A DNA stretch of 6,993 nucleotides from Acidobacteriota bacterium (GTDB taxonomy: Bacteria; Acidobacteriota; Terriglobia; UBA7540). The stretch lies in the NCBI GenBank assembly GCA_003165615.1, contig PLWR01000391.1:3823-10815 (forward strand), given 5' to 3'. Both the position numbers and the translations under genes were made by a program. Below, piece after piece: positions 1-5,980 of this stretch (within the stretch, counting starts at the first letter, position 1; each line of letters begins with the position of its first letter). The notes under the pieces were generated by a model. The model did no database searches, had not been told where the DNA came from, and saw nothing but the letters and a program-made list of their open reading frames with translations.

Positions 1-77
1 GTCCCGCATCAGGGACTTTGACGGAACCCTGACTGGGTGGTGGTGTCATTTGGAATGGGGTCCCTTTCGGAACACCG

Positions 78-163
78 GTCATTCCCGCGAAGGCGGGAAT
101 CCACTCCGTCGGCGGCGCATTTCCAGTGGCTGGGGGAGTAGATTCCGCCTTCGCGGGAATGAC
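78..163. repeat. Inverted pair of ATTCCCGC/GCGGGAAT palindromes
   Basis: The arms 78-101 and 141-163 are reverse complements of each other over 23-24 bases, apart from one missing G in the right arm. Each arm is itself a palindrome: an 8-bp stem ATTCCCGC/GCGGGAAT around a 4-base loop in the left arm, and the same with one bulge in the right. About 39 bases separate the arms. This matches the dispersed extragenic palindromes (REP-like or MITE-like) found in many GC-rich bacterial genomes. It can fold either as two small hairpins or as one long cruciform. No coding capacity is visible. Confidence 0.8.
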
Positions 164-194
164 GGCGCACGGGATCACGCAATCTCCCCATGAC

Positions 195-223
195 CCGATG
201 AACCGATGATCCGATGGCCCGAT
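195..223. repeat. Phased 8-bp repeat, CCGATG core
   Basis: CCGATG begins at 195, 203 and 211, and CCGAT at 219, so four copies sit exactly 8 bases apart with two variable bases between cores. It lies in non-coding DNA about 180 bases before the PilZ start. It could be a simple-sequence tract made by slippage or a small array of protein sites. The sequence alone does not decide between these. Confidence 0.6.
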
Positions 224-392
224 CTTCAAACCTGCACCTTGGGCGGTTTCGAGGTGGGGCTCAAGTCTTGGCCCGAAATTGCCGATAGGGCGTTTGTATG
301 GGCAATGGGGTAACCATCATGCCCAAATGGCACGGTGCGCCCGATGCCGGCCCATCCCGCAACGCGAGCGCGGGTATGCGCCCGTCACGGTT

Positions 393-397
393 AGGGA
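393..397 (+). promoter_or_regulatory. Ribosome binding site for the PilZ gene
   Basis: AGGGA lies 7 bases before the ATG at 405, a good Shine-Dalgarno placement. It favours 405 over the longer TTG start at 279 and over other in-frame candidates. Confidence 0.6.
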
Positions 398-404
398 CGA
401 GAGA

Positions 405-1238
405 ATGGACACGGAGCGAATTTTCCACAAGTTTCCCATCCGCGTTGCCGCCTTCGGCGGGAGCGCCGGTAATTTTTCGGAAGAGACCTATACCGTCGAG
501 GTCAACAGGGCCGGAGCTCGCATCGCCCTCCAGCATCGCGTCGCGCCGGATGACACGCTTCGAATTGTCAACCTGGGGAACTTGCGCGAAGCCGATTTCC
601 GCGTCATTCGACAAAACCGTCTGGCGGCCGAAGGGCCTGGAGATTTGGACGTGGAATGTCTGGAGGCGGACCGCAACCTTTGGGACCTTCAGTTTGCTTT
701 GCCTCTCGAAACCCACAAAAAGCCGGCAGGAGCCTTGCTGAAATGCGGGGATTGTGGCGCGCAGAGTTTCTGCGCGCTGCGCGACTGGGAGCTCGAGATT
801 CTCGCCTCGGGACCTTTGCAGCGGTTTTGCCCGAGGTGCGGCGGGCCCACCAGTTGGCGGCACGTCGGCGTTAATTCCCCCGCAGCCGAGGCGCCTTCGC
901 TCGAAACGCCCGCCAACTCACCGGCACCGATTGTAGAACTGCCGCCGGAGGCATGGATCAGCAAGCGCGCCCACAAGCGGCTCGCCTTAAAAATGCCCAT
1001 TCTGGTTCGCGATCAAAAGGGCAGGCAACAGCTCACCAAAACTCAGGACGTTTCCAAAGCCGGGGTGGCCGTCTGCCTGGGATTGAGATTAGAGGTTGGA
1101 GATATCGTCACGGTTTCTTGTCCTCATACCGAAGATGGGCACAAGTTGGAGCAAAAAGCCGTAGTCCGAAACCGCAAAACATTCTTTGCGGGAGAGAGTT
1201 GGATTTATGGCCTGCGCTACGTCGTGGGGCCTTCGTGA
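405..1238 (+). CDS. Zinc-ribbon PilZ-domain protein
   Basis: Predicted cytoplasmic protein of 277 residues with no signal peptide or membrane segment. The C-terminal part (about 186-274) has the two c-di-GMP contact motifs of PilZ domains: RxxxR as R188-AHK-R192, and DxSxxG as D215-VSKA-G220. It ends with a typical closing strand YGLRYV (268-273). The middle has paired CxxC motifs, CGDC (114-117) and CPRC (142-145), as in a small zinc ribbon. A Pro/Ala-rich linker (about 158-183) joins it to the PilZ domain. The N-terminal 100 residues, with a VEVNRAGARIAL strand, resemble a degenerate PilZ barrel without the RxxxR arginines; this part is inference. The likely role is a c-di-GMP receptor or adaptor, with target unknown. 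It converges with the FG-GAP gene, leaving 88 bases with no obvious hairpin terminator. The ATG at 405 was chosen for its Shine-Dalgarno site. I am confident in PilZ, fairly confident in the zinc ribbon, and unsure of the N-terminal domain. Confidence 0.85.
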   Translation: MDTERIFHKFPIRVAAFGGSAGNFSEETYTVEVNRAGARIALQHRVAPDDTLRIVNLGNLREADFRVIRQNRLAAEGPGDLDVECLEADRNLWDLQFALPLETHKKPAGALLKCGDCGAQSFCALRDWELEILASGPLQRFCPRCGGPTSWRHVGVNSPAAEAPSLETPANSPAPIVELPPEAWISKRAHKRLALKMPILVRDQKGRQQLTKTQDVSKAGVAVCLGLRLEVGDIVTVSCPHTEDGHKLEQKAVVRNRKTFFAGESWIYGLRYVVGPS

Positions 1239-1326
1239 CCCATCGAGCCACCAAGGCGTTGTTCAAAATCACATCCAAATTACGATGTCCGGAAGTTTCG
1301 CGCCCGGTCCACCTGTTTCCTCCCGC

Positions 1327-3087
1327 CTACTTTGATCTCTGCCGGTTTTTCAGATAGGGATCAGGCCTCAGCCAGTTACCCTCGAGAGCCAGATAGAACT
1401 GGTTTGCCGCGACTTTGCTATATCGATCGACCTGACCGCTTGGCCAGTGGATCTCAATATCTGTCTCCTTTGAGTCTGCCAGCCCGATGTGCACGCGCAG
1501 ATCGTTGCTGGACAGGAAGCTGCCGCTGCCTCGGACTTCAAAATTTTGCTTCACTCCCCCGGCGGTGCTGATGATGCGGGCCCCGAATCCCGCGCGGTTG
1601 CTCTTCACTCCCTCCGTGCGAATAGTGATCCAGTTTCGGCCCGGGACACCGTTGTTCCGCCACAGCGTGGGGATGTCATTTTTGTTTATGACCAGCACAT
1701 CCATGTTCCCATCGTTGTTAAAATCGGCAAAGGCGGTTCCCCGGCCAACCTTGTTGGGGATGGCATAAATTCCCGAGGCTTTGGAGACATCCACGAATTT
1801 CTTCCCCTTGATATTCTTCAGGACGTAGTTGGGCTCGGCATAGGTGTCTTCAGGATATACTTTTTCAACCTGCTCCGAAGTGTGGCCATTGGTAACCCAG
1901 AGATCCAGCCAGCCATCGTTGTCAAAATCCAGCAGTCCCATTCCCCAGGTGCTGTAGTTGTAGGCAAGCCCGCCGATGCCATAATCCTCCGTTTCATCCA
2001 CAAAGAAGTTGTCGCCCTGATTGATGTAAATCGCCTTAAGCTGTTGGATGAAAGTGCCGATCACGATGTCCTGGAGGCCGTCGTGGTTGATATCGCCCAC
2101 CCACACTCCCATCGTCCCCTGGGTATTCCCAAATCCGCTCAGGGCCGTGCCGGAAGCCAGGCTGTAATCCGTAAAATGCCCTTTGCCGTCGTTAATGTAG
2201 TAGAAATTTGATCCCGCATCGCAGACGACGTACATGTCCTGAATCCCGCGGTTGGTAAAATCCGAGAACACCACGCCGAATCCCTTACCCGGATGTTCGC
2301 GAATGATTCCCGCCGACTGGCTGACATCGGTAAAAGTGCCATCGCCGTTGTTATGATAGAGCTGGTGCTGGCGGGCGGGATATTCATCGGGCGGGCAGGC
2401 GATGGGGACGTCCTTCATCGTGCAAGGATGGACGCCGCTCGCCGCTGGCAGCATGTCGTAGGCGAATTTTACAAAGGTGGTGACATACAGGTCCACGTAT
2501 CCGTCATTATCGATGTCGCCGAAGGCCGCGCCCATGCTCCATTTGGGAGGGTTCAAGGTAGGCCCCGCCACGCCCGCCGCCGCGGTTACGTCGGTGAAAG
2601 TCCCATCGCCGTTGTTGCGGTAGAGGATGTTGGGCCCGTAGTTGGTAACGTACAAGTCCAGGTATCCATCGTTATTGTAGTCCCCCACGGCGCAGCCCGT
2701 GTGCCATCCGGAAGCCCCCAAATGCGCCTTGGCGGTTACATCCGTGAAGGTCTCATCGCCGTTGTTATGAAACAAGTAGTCGTGGGGAGGGTGCCCTTCT
2801 CTCTCGTCCTTGCGGGAAGATCCATTCACCAGATAGATGTCCTGGTAGCCGTCATTGTCGTAGTCAAAAAAACAGGCGCCTCCGGCCTTGACGTCGATCA
2901 GGTACTCGCTCACCATATCGCCAATTGTTATCTTGCGGGCGATCCCGGCTTTCTGCGTGACGTCCGTGAAGGTGGTAAACTCCGGCTGCTTGTTTTCCGG
3001 GGCAGGTCCTGCATAAGAGGTTACAAAAACAAGTGCTAAAAAAAGAAGACCCAGGAAACCCAAAAGCTTTAAGGAACCTCTGACCAT
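1327..3087 (-). CDS. CRTAC1-like FG-GAP repeat protein with ASPIC/UnbV domain
   Basis: Exported protein of 586 residues. Residues 6-24 form a hydrophobic signal segment after a basic start (MVRGSLK), with a plausible cleavage after SYA (24-26). Seven FG-GAP/VCBS calcium-loop motifs of the form DxDxDGxxD follow, at 75-83, 136-144, 191-199, 276-284, 332-340, 387-395 and 455-463. The fourth (DFTNRGIQD) has lost the central Asp. Phrases such as NNGDGTFTDV recur between blades, as expected for a beta-propeller. A Cys pair (C222, C231) sits in an insertion between repeats 3 and 4. The C-terminus (about 497-567) is an ASPIC/UnbV domain, with GFGARI, VHIGLAD and EIHWPSG. Such proteins are abundant in Acidobacteriota and Planctomycetota. 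They are secreted or surface-attached and probably bind calcium and glycan or protein partners; no enzyme activity can be assigned. The frame could extend upstream to 3177, but the ATG at 3087 has the Shine-Dalgarno site and places the signal peptide at the N-terminus. It appears monocistronic. Confidence 0.92.
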   Translation of the reverse strand: MVRGSLKLLGFLGLLFLALVFVTSYAGPAPENKQPEFTTFTDVTQKAGIARKITIGDMVSEYLIDVKAGGACFFDYDNDGYQDIYLVNGSSRKDEREGHPPHDYLFHNNGDETFTDVTAKAHLGASGWHTGCAVGDYNNDGYLDLYVTNYGPNILYRNNGDGTFTDVTAAAGVAGPTLNPPKWSMGAAFGDIDNDGYVDLYVTTFVKFAYDMLPAASGVHPCTMKDVPIACPPDEYPARQHQLYHNNGDGTFTDVSQSAGIIREHPGKGFGVVFSDFTNRGIQDMYVVCDAGSNFYYINDGKGHFTDYSLASGTALSGFGNTQGTMGVWVGDINHDGLQDIVIGTFIQQLKAIYINQGDNFFVDETEDYGIGGLAYNYSTWGMGLLDFDNDGWLDLWVTNGHTSEQVEKVYPEDTYAEPNYVLKNIKGKKFVDVSKASGIYAIPNKVGRGTAFADFNNDGNMDVLVINKNDIPTLWRNNGVPGRNWITIRTEGVKSNRAGFGARIISTAGGVKQNFEVRGSGSFLSSNDLRVHIGLADSKETDIEIHWPSGQVDRYSKVAANQFYLALEGNWLRPDPYLKNRQRSK

Positions 3088-3515
3088 GTCATCCTTCCGG
3101 CACTCCCGCGACCTGCTCCGGTCTCCCTGCACGGCGCATAGGGGACTTCCGCGCGCACAAGGAATCCTACATGCCAAGCCATTATCTTAATGGAACCTTT
3201 CCGCCCGGTCGAATGGATTTAAAACTCCAGGGGGCCACGGGCCGACAGCTACCAAGCCGGTCGTCCAGGGGTCTGCCACGGCAATATCATCTAACCAGCG
3301 CCGTCGCGCCCATTCGGTGGTTCGGCCGTTTTACGTCCAAGTGATTGGGTCGTTTTCGGATGTCCTTTCGTCCGTGCAGAATCTCGAATTAACCCAGACC
3401 AATCATCCATAAGCACTTTTTCGGCTGGCGCCCAAGTCAGAATATTGTTCGATCAGGAGAAACTTTGTCTTGCTGGCGGTCTCTCTAATCCGTAATATGT
3501 CGTCAGTGGTTTCCT
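3088..3515. other. Gene-free junction before the R-M cluster
   Basis: These 428 bases separate the FG-GAP gene from the divergently oriented truncated nuclease gene, and I find no convincing gene in them. An imperfect direct repeat, CCAGGGG followed by GCCACGG or tctGCCACGG, occurs at 3227-3240 and 3265-3281. For the reverse-strand gene, a GATAAT -10-like hexamer lies at 3181-3186 without a good -35. For the forward gene, TTGCTG (3470-3475) and TAATAT (3493-3498) are 17 bases apart, a weak promoter that would start close to the ATG at 3516. This is where the left border of the acquired R-M DNA could lie. No integrase, tRNA or clear attachment repeat is visible. Confidence 0.45.
3092..3098 (-). 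promoter_or_regulatory. Ribosome binding site deciding the FG-GAP start
   Basis: On the reverse strand GGAAGGA ends 4 bases before the ATG at 3087. It supports this start over the upstream in-frame ATG at 3177, whose 30 extra residues are Arg/Cys-rich and would bury the signal peptide. Confidence 0.65.
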
Positions 3516-4727
3516 ATGTCCCTGAAAAAGTTCTTGGCTGAAAGTACCCCCGGCACCCTGAGCGAGATCGGTTTTTACACTCCGCTGGCAACGCAAGTGT
3601 TTGGCGCGCTGCTAGGTTATCCCCCCTCACAACGAATCATAAACAAATCGGGAAAACATGGAGTCCCAGACATCCGCCTCAACTCCCAGGAGGATGGGTC
3701 GGAATGGGCTGTGGTCGAGGCGAAGATTGAAGATCGGGCGATTCGGGACGTTGGCGAGAGAGCGAAAATATGGCGCGATCAAATCCTTGAGCACGGCTAT
3801 ATCGGCCCTGAAACTTTTTACGTCGTTCTCTGTGCCCCGCGCACGTTCTACGTTTGCGACCTCGACGGGCAGCTTCTTGAGACCCTCCACATTGAACCGG
3901 ATCATTTAACCGACCCGAGAACCGGAGACCAATTCCCGCTCACGGATGCGGCGTTCCGCGAGCGGATGCACATCATCAGTTACGCAGCCTCGCTTGAGCG
4001 GCGGCAGTTTGAAGCGTTCCGTGAAGGCAAGCTGAAGAGCGGTCACATCCCGCTGACCGCTGGCACCCTTGACCAACTGCAATCGGTATTCTCATCGGCG
4101 ATTGAGAGGCTGAGGCCGTATTGCCGGTCGCATTTCCGCCAGCTCCAGGACGAGTACGAGCGGGCCAAATCCGAGGTCGCCGAAGTTGACCGCCGACTCG
4201 ACATCATTGGTTCCGTTGACGTGAAGATCCGTCAAAAGCTTTTGTATCAGCGCTTGACGATCCGCGCCAAACACCGCTTGGCCTTTCAGTTGTTCGAAGA
4301 CGACTACAACCGTTTCAAGCACGATCAGACCTATGCGGGCACTCAGCAGGAAGAGCACTTTGAGGACATTTTTTGCACCAATACGGCCTACGTGGCCCTC
4401 AGCCGTCTGATCTTCGTTCGGATTTGTGAAGATGTCGGGCTTACCACGCGGAAAATCTCGAATTCCGGCGTCGCCGTTTGGCGCGAATTTGTTCAAAACA
4501 TCAAAGGAAACTATCAGGACCTCCTTGACGTAGCCTTCAAGGACGTGGCCAGCGTCTGCCCCGGCCTGTTCGAACCCACGATTTTTGATTGTATTGGGCA
4601 GGGTAACAGTGTGCTGGACGATATTCTGGAGAGGATTCTCTTTTGCCTGAATGCTTTCAGCTTTCGTGACATTGGCCGATACGAGTTGGGCTTAATGTGC
4701 CAGTATTTCCGTCCTCGCATCGAATAG
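3516..4727 (+). CDS. Truncated type IIG/IIL-like R-M enzyme (nuclease and helical part only)
   Basis: This 403-residue protein matches the front half of single-chain restriction-modification enzymes. The N-terminal domain has a complete PD-(D/E)xK site: P51-D52, then E68-A-K70 in the strand WAVVEAK. A long helical region follows. It includes a coiled-coil-like stretch (about 205-260) and the segment TNTAYVALSRLIFVRICED (288-306), typical of the helical domain before the gamma-type N6-adenine methyltransferase in type IIG, PglX-like and HsdM-like proteins. The chain ends at LGLMCQYFRPRIE, the place where relatives continue into RKRLG-x-(F/Y)YTP and the catalytic NPPY domain. Neither a methyltransferase nor a target-recognition domain is present. 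Family members usually have about 800-1,100 residues, so more than half is missing. The ATG at 3516 is the first start after an in-frame TAA at 3486; there is no good Shine-Dalgarno site. It converges with the D12 methyltransferase, 43 bases away. It could be a decaying remnant or a stand-alone nuclease. The family assignment is from remembered motifs, not a search. Confidence 0.75.
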   Translation: MSLKKFLAESTPGTLSEIGFYTPLATQVFGALLGYPPSQRIINKSGKHGVPDIRLNSQEDGSEWAVVEAKIEDRAIRDVGERAKIWRDQILEHGYIGPETFYVVLCAPRTFYVCDLDGQLLETLHIEPDHLTDPRTGDQFPLTDAAFRERMHIISYAASLERRQFEAFREGKLKSGHIPLTAGTLDQLQSVFSSAIERLRPYCRSHFRQLQDEYERAKSEVAEVDRRLDIIGSVDVKIRQKLLYQRLTIRAKHRLAFQLFEDDYNRFKHDQTYAGTQQEEHFEDIFCTNTAYVALSRLIFVRICEDVGLTTRKISNSGVAVWREFVQNIKGNYQDLLDVAFKDVASVCPGLFEPTIFDCIGQGNSVLDDILERILFCLNAFSFRDIGRYELGLMCQYFRPRIE

Positions 4728-4764
4728 CAGGTTGCGGGTGTACTATAGCCGCCGCCGATGCTAG
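4726..4764 (+). pseudogene. Out-of-frame trace of the lost methyltransferase start
   Basis: Reading one frame away from the stop at 4725-4727, bases 4726-4761 give SRLRVYYSRRRC and then TAG at 4762. Relatives continue after their RPR(I/E)E-like segment with RKRLG-x-YYTP, so RLRVYYS looks like a worn copy of that methyltransferase entry motif. If so, a one-base frameshift plus a larger deletion broke the gene, and the deletion edge is near 4750-4770. The stretch is short and the similarity could be chance. Confidence 0.4.
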
Positions 4765-4770
4765 TGCCCT

Positions 4771-5649
4771 TCAGTAAGTTAACAACAAACGGTCGGTTAC
4801 AACCTCATCACTTAGATTCTTTCCGTTCATCTGAAAGCGCTTCAGCATTGAGCGACCACAACTGATCGACACCTCGCGCTCAAATAGGCCCCTGGGAATG
4901 GGCAGCTCCACATTGTGCTTGCCCGAACGCTTGGTGCCGTCAATACTGAGTGCGACAAAAACGGAGCGCCTCTTGCAGTTGGCGATCGCGTCAAATAGTT
5001 TGGGAAGGCTGAAGGATTGTGCTCCGTAAAGAATCGCTTGCGTGTCACTATACGGCGGGTCGCAATAGACTAAATCGCCGGGCGCGGCCATCTGCAGCGC
5101 GTCTGCATAATCCATCAACTTGAACGTAGTTCCACGGAGCCGCCGTGCCCATTCATCTGCTCGCTTACCGAAGCTGGTTGGGTGAATCGGTCTGTGAATG
5201 CCGCATGGCGTTGACATGTATCCGTCGGCCTGCCGGAAGCGAACGACTCCGCCGTAACAAGATCGACAGAGGAATAACAGGTCAGCGCCGTTGGGCGCTG
5301 AATTGAACGAAGCTTTTATCTTCTCGTACTCCTCGACATGGTCGCCGTTACTGCAAAGCTTCCAACGCTCTTCGTACCATCGTTTGAGGAGCGAGGGACT
5401 GTTCGACAGCGTTTGCCATATCTCGATGAGCGGCGCGAACGAATCGGATGCGAATGCATGCTCAGGTGCCAAGGTCCCTAGCACCCCACCACTGCCTATG
5501 AAGGGTTCGAAATAATTTGCGAATTCCAACGGGAAATAGGACACAATCTCGGGTGCGAATCGCTGCTTATTCCCAATCCACTTCAGCAACCCCTTTGTAA
5601 AGGGTATCACCTGCCTAGTTCCGATGTCCGCGAAAGCAAGCTGTTGCAT
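4771..5649 (-). CDS. D12-class N6-adenine DNA methyltransferase
   Basis: Protein of 292 residues, a normal full length for the alpha (D12/Dam-like) class. It transfers methyl from S-adenosylmethionine to adenine N6 in a specific DNA sequence. Motifs come in alpha-class order: motif X GLLKWIGNKQRF (20-31), motif I FEPFIGSGG (47-55) for SAM binding, and an acidic motif II around D69 (SDSFAPLI). The segment LFLCRSCYGGVVRFR (125-139) precedes the recognition region. The catalytic motif IV DPPY is at 197-200, and the chain ends in the usual RLLLTY. All key residues are present, so it should be active. The target sequence cannot be read from the protein. The ATG at 5649 follows GAGGT (5660-5664 on the reverse strand) with 10 bases between, slightly long. 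It is divergent from the regulator and nuclease candidate, sharing a 94-bp control region, which points to its being the protecting half of an R-M system and not a housekeeping Dam. Confidence 0.9.
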   Translation of the reverse strand: MQQLAFADIGTRQVIPFTKGLLKWIGNKQRFAPEIVSYFPLEFANYFEPFIGSGGVLGTLAPEHAFASDSFAPLIEIWQTLSNSPSLLKRWYEERWKLCSNGDHVEEYEKIKASFNSAPNGADLLFLCRSCYGGVVRFRQADGYMSTPCGIHRPIHPTSFGKRADEWARRLRGTTFKLMDYADALQMAAPGDLVYCDPPYSDTQAILYGAQSFSLPKLFDAIANCKRRSVFVALSIDGTKRSGKHNVELPIPRGLFEREVSISCGRSMLKRFQMNGKNLSDEVVTDRLLLTY

Positions 5650-5680
5650 GTATGTTTGGACCTCAATTCACTTAATTCCT

Positions 5681-5694
5681 TAGTACCTAGTACC
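5681..5694. promoter_or_regulatory. Tandem TAGTACC direct repeat, possible second operator
   Basis: TAGTACC occurs twice with no gap (5681-5687 and 5688-5694). It overlaps the -10 region and the expected transcription start of the methyltransferase promoter. A protein bound here would block that gene, so it may be a low-affinity regulator site. Function is inferred from position only. Confidence 0.4.
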
Positions 5695-5720
5695 ATATCC
5701 CAATTTGGGATGTGAGTCAA
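5692..5720 (-). promoter_or_regulatory. Methyltransferase promoter
   Basis: On the reverse strand, TTGACT (5715-5720, five of six consensus bases) and TATGGT (5692-5697, four of six) are separated by exactly 17 bases. Transcription would begin near 5685, giving a leader of about 35 bases that includes the GAGGT ribosome binding site. The operator-like palindrome fills most of the spacer, so the promoter should be under control of the bound regulator. Confidence 0.55.
5697..5711. promoter_or_regulatory. Palindromic operator ATCCCAA-T-TTGGGAT
   Basis: This is a perfect 7-bp inverted repeat around one central base in the divergent control region. It lies within the spacer of the methyltransferase promoter and covers the -35 of the regulator promoter, so one bound dimer could affect both directions. 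The neighbouring Cro/C1-type protein is the obvious binder. Binding is inferred. Confidence 0.55.
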
Positions 5721-5734
5721 GCCTCGGGTATCAT
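5705..5734 (+). promoter_or_regulatory. Regulator/nuclease promoter, near-leaderless
   Basis: TTGGGA (5705-5710, four of six) and TATCAT (5729-5734, five of six) are 18 bases apart. Transcription would start about 5741, three bases from the ATG at 5744. This would explain why no Shine-Dalgarno sequence precedes that ATG. Leaderless messages are known for several R-M controller genes. The -35 lies in the palindrome, which suggests autoregulation. Confidence 0.45.
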
Positions 5735-5743
5735 GCTCCACCG

Positions 5744-5980
5744 ATGCTCAGAGAACAAACCATTGAAGAGACCCTACGAGCGCTCCTGATCTCTTTGCGT
5801 TCAGAAGCTGGCCTCCGCCAGACTGACCTTGCTGAACGATTGGGAAGACCGCAGTCATTCGTCAGCAAGTATGAAAACGGCGAACGTCGGCTCGATCTTT
5901 CTGAAATTTACAGCATCTGCAAGGCGCTCAACATTTCTTTCGTCACTTTTGCAGAACGGCTTGAGAGAACTTTGAAATGA
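5744..5980 (+). CDS. Cro/C1-type HTH regulator, controller (C) protein candidate
   Basis: This 78-residue protein is essentially one XRE-family helix-turn-helix domain. Positioning helix RQTDLAERLG (25-34), turn, and recognition helix PQSFVSKYENG (36-46) are followed by the usual RRLDLSEIYSICKALNI (48-64) helices, which close the fold and form the dimer face. R-M controller proteins have about this size and layout, act as dimers and time nuclease expression after the methyltransferase. The next gene begins inside its stop codon (ATGA, 5977-5980), so the two are probably translated together. The ATG at 5744 is preferred over the in-frame TTG at 5705, since the latter lies in the operator and its extra 13 residues are not part of the fold. 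No Shine-Dalgarno site is visible. The controller role is inferred from size, context and operators; it could also be a plain repressor. Confidence 0.85.
   Translation: MLREQTIEETLRALLISLRSEAGLRQTDLAERLGRPQSFVSKYENGERRLDLSEIYSICKALNISFVTFAERLERTLK

Larger units (their letters stand above)
1..404. other. Gene-free left flank
   Basis: I see no convincing gene here. The short reverse-strand frame across 9-191 is produced by the palindromic repeat pair, which reads as SRLRGND-type peptide in many genomes. The stretch holds the inverted repeat pair (78-163), the phased octamers (195-223) and the ribosome binding site of the PilZ gene. A TTG at 279 is in frame with that gene, but the 42 codons it would add are Arg/Cys-rich and not domain-like, so I treat them as untranslated leader. 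No promoter stands out. Confidence 0.6.

Noticed and set aside
1..16. GTCCC/GGGAC hairpin at the very start as a terminator.
   Set aside because: Only a 5-bp stem with three T after it, and no upstream gene visible in the window.
78..163. The two palindromic repeats as a CRISPR fragment.
   Set aside because: The copies are inverted, not direct, and there is only one interval between them.
9..191. Small reverse-strand protein of 60 residues.
   Set aside because: It is made by the palindromic repeat pair, a common source of false small genes.
261..863. Long reverse-strand open frame opposite the PilZ gene (200 codons).
   Set aside because: The forward frame has clear PilZ and CxxC motifs and a ribosome binding site; the reverse protein shows no domain pattern.
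1489..3039. Forward-strand open frames of 240 and 248 codons inside the FG-GAP gene.
   Set aside because: They are antisense images of the repeated Asp/Asn/Gly-rich codons, giving Val/Ile-rich peptides without a domain. The reverse-strand protein is unambiguous.
4728..4770. Bidirectional terminator between the convergent truncated nuclease and methyltransferase genes.
   Set aside because: No stable hairpin with a T run is visible in this short gap.
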